64,000 nucleotides of DNA, taken from assembly GCF_018343615.1 (NCBI RefSeq), contig NZ_JAGYPI010000004.1, forward strand, positions 125,588-189,587. The letters run 5' to 3'. The notes beneath the pieces are model-generated. The model saw nothing but the letters and a program-made list of their open reading frames with translations. It did not search any database and had not been told where the DNA came from. Source of the DNA: Bacillus sp. FJAT-49736 (GTDB taxonomy: Bacteria; Bacillota; Bacilli; Bacillales; Bacillaceae_C). The position numbers and the translations under genes are program-made. Each line of letters starts with the position of its first letter. Position 1 is the stretch's first letter. Positions 43,672 through 52,563 of this stretch are shown piece after piece.

Positions 43672-44919
43672 TTGTCAGATTTTACAAAACTCGGCATTAG
43701 CCCAAAACTAAATAAAGTGCTTCGTTCTCTGGGGATTATGGAACCAACTCCTATTCAAGAAGAAGCGATCCCCCCGCTCCTTGAAGGAAATGACATCATT
43801 GCACAAGCACAGACTGGTACAGGAAAGACGTTCGCATTTATTTTACCTATACTTGAAAGAGTCAAGGTGGAAAATCCAAATGTACAAGCTTTGATTGTAT
43901 CACCTACAAGGGAATTGGCGATTCAAATTACAGATGAATTAAAAAAGATAATAAACGCCCAGACAAATATTCATGTATTACCGGTATACGGTGGACAAGA
44001 TGTCGAGCAGCAAATGAGAAGGTTAAAAGGAGCAATCCATATTGTTATTGCAACCCCTGGAAGACTACTTGATCATATGCGCAGAGGGACGATTGATCTA
44101 TCAAATGTCACTATGTTAGTGCTCGATGAAGCAGATCAAATGCTCCATATGGGATTTTTACCAGAAGTACAAGATATTATGGAGGCATTATCAGCGGATA
44201 GACAAACGATGTTATTTTCCGCAACCATGCCAAAGCAAATTAGGACGATAGCAAAGCAATATATGAAGAGTCCAATCGAAATCAAAGTTAAGAGTCAGAG
44301 AATTACGGTTGATGATATAAAGCAAGTTGTGATAGAAACTACAGATCGAGCAAAGCAAAATACACTTTGTCAGTTAATTGATGATTATCGCCCGTTTCTT
44401 GCGATTATTTTTTGCCGAACAAAAAGAAGGGCCAGTACATTGAATGATGCACTAAAGGGACGTGGATATCTTTCTGAAGAGCTTCATGGGGATCTTTCGC
44501 AAGCAAAGAGGGAAAAAGTTATGAAGCTTTTTAGAGACGCGAAAATTCAATTATTGGTAGCGACAGATGTGGCGGCACGCGGAATTGATGTAGAAGGAGT
44601 TACTCATGTATTTAATTACGATATTCCGGAAGAGGTTGAAAGCTATATCCATCGAATTGGTCGAACAGGTAGAGCTGGCGGAACAGGACTTGCTGTTACA
44701 CTTGTTGCACCAAAGGACCGCCAATTTCTTGCGATGATTGAAAAAGGAATTGGGATTAACATAGAGAGAAAAGTGTTCGCCGAAACCCCCAGAAAAACTC
44801 TCTCATCTCGGAATGACAAACAGGTGAAAAAAAGGCCAGAGGACACTTTCCAAAAGAGGAATCGAAACAATAAGAAAAAAAACCAAAAACAAAGATTGAA
44901 AAGTCCCCATAAAAGTTAA
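43672..44919 (+). CDS. DEAD-box ATP-dependent RNA helicase
   Basis: 415 aa from TTG at 43672. AAAGGTG lies 8 nt before it, while a GTG at 43663 overlaps that box and is less likely. All core motifs are present: Q-motif [19 protein letters not shown], Ia [25 protein letters not shown] and [12 protein letters not shown]. The C-terminal tail after residue 365 is rich in Lys, Arg and Asn, typical of RNA-binding tails. It belongs to the Csh group that helps RNA decay and ribosome assembly, but I cannot say which Csh protein it matches. Monocistronic with a hairpin after the stop. Confidence 0.92.
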   Translation: MSDFTKLGISPKLNKVLRSLGIMEPTPIQEEAIPPLLEGNDIIAQAQTGTGKTFAFILPILERVKVENPNVQALIVSPTRELAIQITDELKKIINAQTNIHVLPVYGGQDVEQQMRRLKGAIHIVIATPGRLLDHMRRGTIDLSNVTMLVLDEADQMLHMGFLPEVQDIMEALSADRQTMLFSATMPKQIRTIAKQYMKSPIEIKVKSQRITVDDIKQVVIETTDRAKQNTLCQLIDDYRPFLAIIFCRTKRRASTLNDALKGRGYLSEELHGDLSQAKREKVMKLFRDAKIQLLVATDVAARGIDVEGVTHVFNYDIPEEVESYIHRIGRTGRAGGTGLAVTLVAPKDRQFLAMIEKGIGINIERKVFAETPRKTLSSRNDKQVKKRPEDTFQKRNRNNKKKNQKQRLKSPHKS

Positions 44920-44940
44920 CTCCCTTGCATAATAATTTGT

Positions 44941-44976
44941 TTTTTCATCAAACTACAAAATGTAGTTGATGAAAAA
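44941..44976. terminator. Hairpin terminator after the helicase gene
   Basis: TTTTTCATCAAACTACA pairs with TGTAGTTGATGAAAAA with one bulge. The stem ends in T and A runs, so it could act on either strand. Confidence 0.65.
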
Positions 44977-44988
44977 GGGGTGAAGGTC

Positions 44989-45126
44989 GTGGGAAGAACG
45001 AAACATGGAAATGCCAATGCACAAAGAAATAATAATGTTAAGACTCAAAATGTAATGAGTGATGAATTGGTAGAATTTAATACTCATAAAAGAATTCAAA
45101 AGGGAAATGAAAAAGGCAAAGAATAA
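44989..45126 (+). CDS. Small basic Asn-rich protein, function unknown
   Basis: 45 aa from GTG (MGRTKHGNANAQRNNNVKTQ... ending EKGKE). GGGGTGAAGG precedes the start and a good terminator follows, so it is probably real, although short. It is highly polar and Lys/Asn/Gln-rich, with no hydrophobic core or membrane segment, much like minor spore or YfhD-type proteins. I do not recognise it firmly. If spore related, it would join sspH as a sporulation marker. Confidence 0.55.
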   Translation: MGRTKHGNANAQRNNNVKTQNVMSDELVEFNTHKRIQKGNEKGKE

Positions 45127-45158
45127 TGGGTAAGCTTATGCTTGCCCTTTCTTTATTC
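45127..45158 (+). terminator. Intrinsic terminator of the small gene at 44989
   Basis: GGGTAAGC pairs with GCTTGCCC (one G-U) around TTAT, followed by TTTCTTTATT. Confidence 0.8.
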
Positions 45159-45362
45159 TTAGTGACATTAACAATCCTTACCATGTCCCATTTTTGTATA
45201 TTTGTTATATAATAATCTTGGAAATAATATTTTTACAATTACAATAAAATGAAAATCTAGCTTGAGTTTAATAGAAAACTTTAGTAAATTTAATGTTGTA
45301 ATTTGTTGTTTTTTGTATTTTTCTATTCAAATCGATATATAAATAGTAAAAGCTGGGATAGT

Positions 45363-45392
45363 CCCCCACTCTGGCATGTTGCGAAGTGGGGG
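45363..45392 (+). promoter_or_regulatory. GC-rich hairpin in the phnC leader
   Basis: CCCCCACT (45363-45370) pairs perfectly with AGTGGGGG (45385-45392) around a 14-nt loop. Only TTT follows, so it is a weak terminator at best. It stands out against the AT-rich surroundings, about 60 bp before the start codon. It may be a regulatory leader structure or a scar of a lost element. Confidence 0.5.
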
Positions 45393-45450
45393 TTTACTGC
45401 CGATTACGGTTGGATCAAATTTTCTGAAGAGAAGGGGAAATGAAAAAGAA

Positions 45451-46221
45451 ATGATCGAATTTAAAAATGTGTCCAAGGTGTATCCAAATGGAACCAAAGG
45501 TCTGAAAAATGTAAACGTTAAGATTAATAAAGGAGATTTTGTTGTTATTGTAGGGCTTTCTGGAGCTGGTAAGTCAACTTTTCTTCGATCAATCAATAGA
45601 CTTCATGAAATTTCAGAAGGAGAAATAATCATTAATGGAAAATCGATAACGGCGGCCAAAGGGAAATCATTACGCCATATTCGTCGAGATATTGGTATGA
45701 TATTTCAAAATTTCAATCTTGTTAAACGCTCAAGTGTTATTCGTAACGTTTTGTCTGGAAGGGTTGCATACCACTCTACAATCCGTACTTTACTTGGCCT
45801 CTTTCCAAAACAGGATGTGGAATTGGCATTAAATGCACTTGATCGTGTTAATATTCAAGAGAAAGCGTATTCACGTGCAGATGAATTGTCTGGTGGACAA
45901 CAACAACGTGTATCGATTGCCCGTGCTTTGGCACAAGAGGCGAAAATCATCCTTGCCGATGAGCCTGTAGCATCACTTGATCCATTTACGACAAGACAAG
46001 TAATGGATGATTTAAAGAGAATTAATCAAGAATTGGGGATCACAACCATTGTAAATCTTCACTTTGTCGACTTAGCTAGACAATATGCTACTAGAATTAT
46101 TGGAATACGCGCTGGTGAAATTGTATATGACGGTCCAGTTGAAGAAGCAACAGATGAAGTGTTCTCCGAAATTTACGGTCGCGAAATTAAGAAAGATGAG
46201 TTGTTAGGAGAGACGGAATAA
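45451..46221 (+). CDS. phnC: Phosphonate/phosphate-ester ABC importer ATPase PhnC
   Basis: 256 aa. ATG at 45451 gives the standard N-terminus [14 protein letters not shown]. ATPase motifs: Walker [10 protein letters not shown] (35-43), signature LSGGQQQR, Walker B ILADEP, and H-loop NLHFVDLA. The [15 protein letters not shown]-loop and the NVLSGR.AY block are specific to PhnC. The protein powers uptake by the two following permeases. Its stop codon overlaps the next start by one base (TAATG). Confidence 0.93.
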   Translation: MIEFKNVSKVYPNGTKGLKNVNVKINKGDFVVIVGLSGAGKSTFLRSINRLHEISEGEIIINGKSITAAKGKSLRHIRRDIGMIFQNFNLVKRSSVIRNVLSGRVAYHSTIRTLLGLFPKQDVELALNALDRVNIQEKAYSRADELSGGQQQRVSIARALAQEAKIILADEPVASLDPFTTRQVMDDLKRINQELGITTIVNLHFVDLARQYATRIIGIRAGEIVYDGPVEEATDEVFSEIYGREIKKDELLGETE

Positions 46222-46997
46222 TGGAAACATTGAAGCCAAAGAAGACGAAATTAAAACCTCTCTTAACTGTTATTATAATTATTGCTATTATTTGGGGAAG
46301 CGTTATTAATACACAAATTTCATTTTCAACTTTAATTCAAGGCTTCCCAAATATCATCGATTTAATTAAAGAAATGTTCCCGCCAGATTGGAGTTATTTC
46401 AGTTCTATTACCGATCAAATGCTTGAAACTATTAGAATGGCTGTAATAGGAACAACATTTGGAGGAATTGTTGCGATTCCATTTGCACTTCTATCCTCCA
46501 GTAACGTGGTTAAGATACCGGTTATTTACCAAATTTTCAGGTTTATAATGAATTTAATTCGTACGATTCCAGAACTTTTATTAGCTGCTCTTTTTGTACC
46601 AGTGTTCGGAATTGGGGAGGTTCCAGGTATTCTGGCAATTGCTGTTTTCTCATTTGGAATTATTGCAAAGCTTTTCTATGAAGCAATTGAAGCCATCGAC
46701 CCTGGCCCTCTTGAAGCGATGACAGCAGTAGGGGCAAATAAAATTCAATGGATTTTCTTTGGAGTTATTCCACAAGTTATTGCTCACTACATGTCGTTTT
46801 TCTTATATAGCTTTGAAATCAATATTCGGGCAGCGGCTATTTTAGGATATGTAGGTGCTGGTGGTGTTGGTCTAGTCCTTAATACTGCACTAGGTTTTTT
46901 CCAATACGATCGCGTTCTTACAATTATCATATATACTTTAATTGTCGTTGTTATTGTGGATGCTATTAGTAATAAGTTACGGGAGAAATTGCTATGA
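46221..46997 (+). CDS. phnE: Phosphonate ABC importer permease PhnE (first copy)
   Basis: 258 aa with about six membrane helices. A PhnE core is clear: RTIPELLLAALFV, then the EAA loop EAIEAIDPGPLEAMTAVGANKIQ, which contacts the ATPase, and GYVGAGGVGLVLN near the end. The overlap with phnC (1 bp) and the next gene (4 bp) shows a tight operon. Two unequal PhnE proteins probably pair as a heterodimeric channel. Confidence 0.93.
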   Translation: METLKPKKTKLKPLLTVIIIIAIIWGSVINTQISFSTLIQGFPNIIDLIKEMFPPDWSYFSSITDQMLETIRMAVIGTTFGGIVAIPFALLSSSNVVKIPVIYQIFRFIMNLIRTIPELLLAALFVPVFGIGEVPGILAIAVFSFGIIAKLFYEAIEAIDPGPLEAMTAVGANKIQWIFFGVIPQVIAHYMSFFLYSFEINIRAAAILGYVGAGGVGLVLNTALGFFQYDRVLTIIIYTLIVVVIVDAISNKLREKLL

Positions 46998-47791
46998 ACC
47001 AAATATCGATAAAAAAGCCATTAAGAAAACGTGTGATGAAATGGGTCATTCTTGCGATAGTTATCGCCATTTATGTGTGGGCGTTTTGGGGAGCGCCACA
47101 TATGGAAATAAAGGAGTCTGCAAAACAAGCAATTAAAGGAATCCTAAGTGGTTTTGCACATCCGGATTGGGATTATGTCTATGACCCAGAGGGTGAGGAT
47201 TTATTAAGATCCCTGCTTGAAACATTAGCAATTGCTGTTCTAGGAACGTTCATATCTGCTGTTTTATGTGTACCATTTGCATTCTGGGGTGCACGTAATA
47301 TGAGCAAAAATCGTTCTATTTCAAGTGTTGGTAAATTTGTTCTAAGTTGTATTCGTGTGTTTCCAGAGCTAATTATGGCATTAATCTTTATTAAAGCGGT
47401 TGGACTAGGACCATTTGCTGGGATTCTTGCTCTCGGATTTCACTCGATTGGTATGTTAGGGAAACTCTTTGGAGAATCTATTGAAAATACAGAGTTTAGT
47501 GCTAGAGAAGCGTTGATTGCTTCTGGGGCAAATAAAATTCAAACATTATGGTTTGCTATTTTACCTGAAGTAATGCCGGCATTTTTGTCCTATACCCTTT
47601 ATCGATTTGAAATCAGCGTCCGTTCTGCGACTATTCTTGGTATCGTAGGTGCTGGGGGAATTGGTGCTCCGTTGGTCTTCGCATTAAATGGACATTCCTG
47701 GAGCCGTGTAGGAATCATTTTATACGGAATTATTATCATGGTAACAATCATTGATGTTATTTCCGCACAAATTCGTAAACGAATTGTTTAA
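46994..47791 (+). CDS. phnE: Phosphonate ABC importer permease PhnE (second copy)
   Basis: 265 aa with about six helices. It shares the PhnE features of its neighbour (RVFPELIMALIFI, ENTEFSAREALIASGANKIQ, GIVGAGGIGAPLV), so the two arose by tandem duplication. An extra loop after TM1 (HPDWDYVYDPEGEDLL) has an acidic cluster facing outside, where the PhnD receptor docks. It is the last gene of the operon and is followed by a terminator. PhnD itself is on the opposite strand 310 bp away. Confidence 0.93.
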   Translation: MNQISIKKPLRKRVMKWVILAIVIAIYVWAFWGAPHMEIKESAKQAIKGILSGFAHPDWDYVYDPEGEDLLRSLLETLAIAVLGTFISAVLCVPFAFWGARNMSKNRSISSVGKFVLSCIRVFPELIMALIFIKAVGLGPFAGILALGFHSIGMLGKLFGESIENTEFSAREALIASGANKIQTLWFAILPEVMPAFLSYTLYRFEISVRSATILGIVGAGGIGAPLVFALNGHSWSRVGIILYGIIIMVTIIDVISAQIRKRIV

Positions 47792-47796
47792 AAAAG

Positions 47797-47840
47797 AGAG
47801 GAATGGAGAATCTAATAAATTCTCCATTCCTCTTTTATTT
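47797..47840 (+). terminator. Intrinsic terminator of phnC-phnE-phnE
   Basis: AGAGGAATGGAGAA (47797-47810) pairs perfectly with TTCTCCATTCCTCT (47820-47833), followed by TTTATTTT. Confidence 0.92.
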
Positions 47841-47923
47841 TCACACAGTGGATAACTATTTGTTATCGTAAGCAACCATCATCTAGCGGTTTCTACGACT
47901 CTTTCATATAAAAAGCGGGCATC

Positions 47924-48008
47924 AAGTGAAATTTGAGAATCAAATTTCAATAAGTGAAATTTGAGAATCAAATTTCAATAAGTGAAATTTGGCTCCCTAA
48001 TTTCACTT
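47924..48008. repeat. Tandem palindromic module AAGTGAAATT...AATTTCA (2 identical copies plus 1 variant)
   Basis: Two identical 28-bp units (47924-47951 and 47952-47979) each contain TGAAATTTG-AGAAT-CAAATTTCA, a perfect 9-bp hairpin. The third unit (47980-48008) is AAGTGAAATT-9 nt-AATTTCACTT with perfect 10-bp arms. It lies between the convergent phn operon and phnD terminators. Confidence 0.8.
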
Positions 48009-48055
48009 ATCCATACACTAAGGCTAAAGCGCAAAGCATTCTTTTGTTTGCTGTA

Positions 48056-48090
48056 TAAAAAATAAAAGCACCGCTGTTTTGCGGTGCTTT
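48056..48090 (-). terminator. Intrinsic terminator of phnD
   Basis: On the minus strand AAAGCACCGC pairs with GCGGTGCTTT around AAAACA, followed by TATTTTTTAT. Confidence 0.9.
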
Positions 48091-48102
48091 CTAAAAGAGT
48101 AA

Positions 48103-49026
48103 TTATTTACCGATTTTATCTACTTGTTCTTGATATTTACGAACTGTATCGAAGTTTGAATCCTTAGATTTTACATAACCTTCATGTGTGTAGATAGATT
48201 CAATGATCTTTTTACCTTCTGGATCTTTACCGATTTTAATGAAGGCATCAGCAATTTTATCTGCCCATTCTTTTGAAATATCAGGACGGATACTGATTGT
48301 ATCATTAGGAATTTTTTCAGTTAAGAATAGGTAATGTGTATCTTTATAAATGTTAGGATATTCTTTTGCAACGATATTACGAGCATCTACGAATACTGCT
48401 GCAGCATCGATGCTTTTATCCATAACACCCATAACACCTTTGTCATGTCCTTGAAGTGTAACAGAAGTAACATCTTTAAGTGCATCAATTCCATGGTCTT
48501 TTAAGTAAACTGCAGGCCATACAAAACCAGCTGAAGAAGTAGGTGCTTGATAGCCAATTTTCTTACCTTTTAAATCTTCTACGGATTTAATACCTGAATC
48601 ATTTCTTACAAGAAGTCCTGAATAGTAATAATCAACTAGATCACTTGTTTGTTGACCAGTTTCAGGATCAACACCATAACGTTGTGCTTGAAGTAATACA
48701 TTTGCAGCTTTTTGTTTATGAGCAAGTACATAATCTGTTGGTGGTAAGAAACCGATTTCTAGTTGTTTAGATTTCATCGCTTCCACAACAGCGTTGTAGT
48801 CAGTAGTAACGGTTACTTTAACTTTAATACCAAGTTCTTTTTTTAGAAGACCTTCTAGAGGCTTCGCTCTTGCTTCCAATGTTTCAGCATTTTGAGACGG
48901 TACGAAACCGATACGTAATTCTTTTAAATCTCCATCTTTTGCTTTATCGGAGCTACTTCCACAACCTGCTAATGCAACAGCTGCAAGAGAGAGAGCTAGC
49001 AATAATACAGCAAACTTTTTAAACAT
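48103..49026 (-). CDS. phnD: Phosphonate-binding lipoprotein PhnD
   Basis: 307 aa. The signal peptide ends in the lipobox AALAGC or close variant (AVALAGC, Cys22), so it is anchored outside the membrane. The mature chain is a periplasmic-binding-protein type 2 fold typical of PhnD: LRIGFVPSQNAETL, EIGFLPPTDYVL, GKKIGYQAPTSSAGFVWPA, and HDKGVMGVMDKSIDAAAVF. It binds phosphonates or phosphate esters and delivers them to PhnC-PhnE-PhnE, encoded convergently. GGGGGTAA precedes the ATG. Being separate from the operon allows more receptor than permease to be made. Confidence 0.94.
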   Translation of the reverse strand: MFKKFAVLLLALSLAAVALAGCGSSSDKAKDGDLKELRIGFVPSQNAETLEARAKPLEGLLKKELGIKVKVTVTTDYNAVVEAMKSKQLEIGFLPPTDYVLAHKQKAANVLLQAQRYGVDPETGQQTSDLVDYYYSGLLVRNDSGIKSVEDLKGKKIGYQAPTSSAGFVWPAVYLKDHGIDALKDVTSVTLQGHDKGVMGVMDKSIDAAAVFVDARNIVAKEYPNIYKDTHYLFLTEKIPNDTISIRPDISKEWADKIADAFIKIGKDPEGKKIIESIYTHEGYVKSKDSNFDTVRKYQEQVDKIGK

Positions 49027-49329
49027 AAATTTACCCCCGTGTTGTTAATTTTTTGACACGAATTAAGCATATAATATTTTTCGGGTAAAATAAACAAAAA
49101 ATTTGCATTCTCGTGAAATTTTTTGAAGGAATTTGTCAGTTGTTAAGATAGTATGAAATGTTGATTAAAATCGTTTTGAGGGATAGTAAAGAAAGTATAA
49201 ATATCCCTATATTGGAATTATATTTAGTTACTTTTTTATAATAGAGACTTATTAAATATTTAATGGTAGTTTTCAATTGATTTGGTGTAAAATGAATAAC
49301 AAAATAGTTATTAGAAAGGATTTTTTATA
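49027..49329. other. Divergent promoter region of phnD and the nucleotidase-family gene
   Basis: The 303 bp are very AT-rich. They must contain both promoters. I see no convincing Pho box, riboswitch or hairpin terminator. Confidence 0.4.
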
Positions 49330-50904
49330 ATGGATAAAATGGAACTGGTTATCCTTGAAACGAGCGATGTTCATGGAAATATATTTCCTATTAATTATGG
49401 AAATAATCAACCATCTGATGTCGGTTTAGGTAAGGTAGCCACCTTGATAAAGAAAGAACGAGCAAAGAATTCACATGTCATATTAGTTGAAAATGGTGAT
49501 CTTATACAAGGGACACCTCTTACATATCACTATGCAAGAATTAATTCAGGACGTTCTAATCCAATGATTGTTTTAGCGAATGAATTGAATTATGATGCTG
49601 CTGTGTTCGGTAATCATGAATTTAATTATGGAAAGGAAATATTGGCTTCTGCTATTGAAGAATCCAAGTTCCCTTGGCTGTCAGCAAATATCTTAAATAA
49701 GGAGACTGGTGAACCATATTACGGTAAGCCTTATATAGTAAAGGAATTTGAAACAGGACTTAAGGTTGGGATATTGGGATTAACTACACCGTATATCCCA
49801 AATTGGGAGCAGCCTCAACATATAGAGGGAATGGATTTTGCAGATGCCGTAGAGACAGCGAAAAAGTGGGTACATTTATTAAAAAATGATGAAAAGGTCG
49901 ATCTTGTCGTAGTTGCCTACCATGGCGGATTTGAATGCGATTTGGAAACCGGTGAGCCTACGGAAACCTTGACGGGTGAAAATCAAGGCTACCAGCTATG
50001 CATGGAAGTGGAAGGAATAGATGTTCTTTTAACGGGCCATCAGCATCGTCAAATAGAAGGAAATATGATTAATGGCGTAATAGTTATCCAGCCTGGTAAT
50101 AATGGAATTGCATTAGGAAAAGTAACTTTGCAAGTAGAGAAGGAAGATAATGGTTGGAGATGTGTGCATAAGACATCGGAATTGCTATCAGTTACAGATG
50201 TGGAAGCAGATCAAGGCTTACTAGAGAAAGTAAGTGCATATGAATCAGATACACAGGAATGGTTAGATCAGCCGATCGGTAAGATTGAAGGAGATATGCT
50301 CGTAAGGAATCCAATGGAAATTAGAACACAGGATAATGCTTTAATTGAATTTATCAACCGTGTGCAAATGGAAGTTGCTGGAGTGGATATATCTAATACG
50401 GCACTATTTGATAATATATCACCTGGATTTCCAGAGAATGTTACGATGAGAGATGTTGTTTCCAATTATATATATCCCAATACCTTAAAGGTAATAAGGA
50501 TAACAGGCAAAGATATGAAGGATGCTCTCGAGCGATCGGCCTCTTACTTCAAACAGTATGATGGAGGCGAAATTGAGGTGAACCCAGCCTTCTCTACTCC
50601 AAAACCACAACATTATAATTATGATATGTGGGAAGGTATTGATTATTTAATTGATATTTCAAAGCCAATCGGCGAACGAATAGTTAAGCTGGAGTACAAA
50701 GGGAATCCTGTTGAATTAGAAAAGGAATATGATGTTGTAATGAATAACTACCGTGCTGGCGGTGGCGGAGATTATATAATGTACAAGAACAAACCAGTTA
50801 TTAAGGATATTCCAACAGATGTGTCGGAATTCATTGCTAACTATATTTTGGAAAATAAAGTAGTCAAGGCAAAGGTAAATCATAATTGGAAAGTGATTTA
50901 CTAA
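49330..50904 (+). CDS. 5'-nucleotidase/2',3'-cyclic phosphodiesterase family metallophosphatase, cytoplasmic
   Basis: 524 aa. The N-terminal metallophosphoesterase domain has the metal ligands in SDVHGN (residues about 12-17), ENGDLIQG, GNHEFNYG and GHQHRQ. The C-terminal 5'-nucleotidase domain (about 330-510) holds the substrate cap with NNYRAGGGGDYIM. There is no signal peptide: the first metal motif starts at residue 12, so the enzyme is cytoplasmic, unlike secreted YfkN-type relatives. It releases phosphate from nucleotides. Its place next to phnD suggests phosphate recovery. AGAAAGGA precedes the start. Confidence 0.88.
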   Translation: MDKMELVILETSDVHGNIFPINYGNNQPSDVGLGKVATLIKKERAKNSHVILVENGDLIQGTPLTYHYARINSGRSNPMIVLANELNYDAAVFGNHEFNYGKEILASAIEESKFPWLSANILNKETGEPYYGKPYIVKEFETGLKVGILGLTTPYIPNWEQPQHIEGMDFADAVETAKKWVHLLKNDEKVDLVVVAYHGGFECDLETGEPTETLTGENQGYQLCMEVEGIDVLLTGHQHRQIEGNMINGVIVIQPGNNGIALGKVTLQVEKEDNGWRCVHKTSELLSVTDVEADQGLLEKVSAYESDTQEWLDQPIGKIEGDMLVRNPMEIRTQDNALIEFINRVQMEVAGVDISNTALFDNISPGFPENVTMRDVVSNYIYPNTLKVIRITGKDMKDALERSASYFKQYDGGEIEVNPAFSTPKPQHYNYDMWEGIDYLIDISKPIGERIVKLEYKGNPVELEKEYDVVMNNYRAGGGGDYIMYKNKPVIKDIPTDVSEFIANYILENKVVKAKVNHNWKVIY

Positions 50905-50910
50905 TATCCA

Positions 50911-50945
50911 AGAAATCAGTCCACCAGGCTGATTTCTTTTTTTAT
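50911..50945 (+). terminator. Intrinsic terminator of the nucleotidase-family gene
   Basis: AGAAATCAG (50911-50919) pairs with CTGATTTCT (50929-50937), followed by TTTTTTATTT. Confidence 0.9.
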
Positions 50946-50999
50946 TTCCGGTGTTATATATTAAATGGTTCCTGCATAAGATTAAATCATTAATCCGAC

Positions 51000-51028
51000 T
51001 TGACTGATTGGATTAATTGTATTATAGT
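51000..51028 (+). promoter_or_regulatory. Sigma-A promoter of tcyP
   Basis: TTGACT (51000-51005), a 17-bp spacer and TATAGT (51023-51028), 41 bp before the tcyP start. No T-box or SAM riboswitch fits in the short leader. Confidence 0.65.
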
Positions 51029-51069
51029 ATGGTCTTGTATTTTGAAATTTTACATAAGGGAGAGACACA

Positions 51070-52458
51070 ATGAATTCATTGCTTATTATTATTAATATTA
51101 TCGTTTTACTTTTACTCATTGTTGGGCTTGGCTTCATGCAGAAAAAGCATGTGTCCTTTTCCAAACGCGTCTTTACCGCACTTGGATTAGGAATAGTGTT
51201 CGGGCTTCTCATTCATTTAATTTATGGAACTACATCATCTGTTACGACAAATACTATAGACTGGTTTAGTATTGTCGGCAGCGGATATGTAAAGCTGTTG
51301 CAAATGATTGTAATGCCTTTAGTATTTATTTCAATTGTAGGGGCATTTACGAAATTAAATCTGACTAAAAACATAGGAAAAATTAGTTTCTTAGTTATAG
51401 GTATTCTCTTAGGAACAACGGCTGTAGCTGCAGCGATAGGGATTGGATCTGCATTAAGCTTCCACTTAGATGGAGTCCATTTGGTTCAAGGGGATATGGA
51501 AAAAGCAAGAAATGCGGAATTAGCTCAGGCTGTCGGATCAGTGAAAGATGCAACGATACCGCAACAAATATTACAGCTTTTCCCAAGTAATCCGTTTCAG
51601 GATTTAACAGGCGCAAGACCGACATCAACCATAGCTGTTGTTATTTTTTCAGCAATAATTGGAATCGCATATTTAGGTGTCAAACGTAAAAATGCGGAGC
51701 AAGCAGAACTTTTTGCAAAAATTGTAGATACTTTCTATACCATTATTATGAGAGTGGTTTCTCTTGTTCTGCGTTTAACTCCATATGGAATTTTAGCGTT
51801 AATTACGAAAGTTACTGCTACTAGTGATTATGGTGCAATTGCAAAACTTGGAAAATTCGTTATTGCTTCTTATGTAGCATTAATTATCATGTTTATTATT
51901 CATTTAATCCTGTTATCTTTAGCAAAACTAAGTCCTGTTCAGTATGTTCGAAAGGCATTTCCAACCTTATCCTTTGCCTTTACATCAAGAACAAGCGCAG
52001 GTACTTTACCATTAAATATTAAAACGCAAACGAAAGATTTTGGTGTATCAGAAGGGATTGCTAACTTTGCGGCATCCTTTGGATTATCCATCGGCCAAAA
52101 TGGCTGTGCAGGAATTTATCCGGCTATGCTAGCCGTTATGGTTGCACCAACAGCTGGTGTCGATCCGACTACACCTTCGTTTATCATTACACTTATTTTA
52201 CTGGTTGCAATCAGCTCATTTGGGGTTGCGGGAGTAGGTGGAGGTGCGACATTCGCAGCGTTGATCGTATTATCTACTTTAAATCTTCCTATTGCCATCG
52301 TTGGTTTGCTTATTTCTGTTGAACCTTTAATTGATATGGGACGTACAGCATTAAATGTGAGCGGAAGTATGACAGCGGGAATATTAACAAGTAAAATAAC
52401 CGGTGAAATTGATACATCTGTTTACCATGAACCAAAACAACAAATTATAGAATCTTGA
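51070..52458 (+). CDS. tcyP: L-cystine symporter TcyP
   Basis: 462 aa, matching TcyP (463 aa in B. subtilis) in length. The beginning (LLLLIVGLGFMQKKHVSFSK) and the longer form of the SDF fold are typical of TcyP. Family marks are YVKLLQMIVMPLVFISIVGAF, SRTSAGTLPLNI as the Ser-rich hairpin, and QNGCAGIYPAM in place of the NMDGT motif of glutamate carriers. Eight helices carry L-cystine with a cation into the cell. AAGGGAG precedes the ATG. It is monocistronic with a sigma-A promoter; regulation by a CymR-type repressor is plausible, but no site is visible. Confidence 0.9.
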   Translation: MNSLLIIINIIVLLLLIVGLGFMQKKHVSFSKRVFTALGLGIVFGLLIHLIYGTTSSVTTNTIDWFSIVGSGYVKLLQMIVMPLVFISIVGAFTKLNLTKNIGKISFLVIGILLGTTAVAAAIGIGSALSFHLDGVHLVQGDMEKARNAELAQAVGSVKDATIPQQILQLFPSNPFQDLTGARPTSTIAVVIFSAIIGIAYLGVKRKNAEQAELFAKIVDTFYTIIMRVVSLVLRLTPYGILALITKVTATSDYGAIAKLGKFVIASYVALIIMFIIHLILLSLAKLSPVQYVRKAFPTLSFAFTSRTSAGTLPLNIKTQTKDFGVSEGIANFAASFGLSIGQNGCAGIYPAMLAVMVAPTAGVDPTTPSFIITLILLVAISSFGVAGVGGGATFAALIVLSTLNLPIAIVGLLISVEPLIDMGRTALNVSGSMTAGILTSKITGEIDTSVYHEPKQQIIES

Positions 52459-52563
52459 CAGAATAAACAGCTTATCTCTTATGAGATAGGCTGTTTTTTT
52501 CTTATGTTTTTGGGGTTAAATGCTATAATTTTACTATATAGTCAGGGGATAAGGGGATAAGAG

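Larger units (their letters stand above)
45127..45450. other. Leader region of the phnC operon
   Basis: The 324-bp gap has the terminator of the small gene, an AT-rich stretch that must hold the phn promoter, and a strong GC-rich hairpin at 45363-45392 just before phnC. TTTTACAATTACAAT near 45232 is only a poor match to a Pho box. Confidence 0.45.

Noticed and set aside
45200-45262. Pho box before phnC
   Set aside because: TTTTACAATTACAAT has the wrong spacing for TTAACA repeats; no second pair is seen.
47924-48008. CRISPR array
   Set aside because: The units are directly adjacent palindromes with no unique spacers, and no cas gene is present.
50946-51069. T-box or SAM riboswitch before tcyP
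   Set aside because: The leader after the predicted promoter is only about 35 nt, too short for either element.
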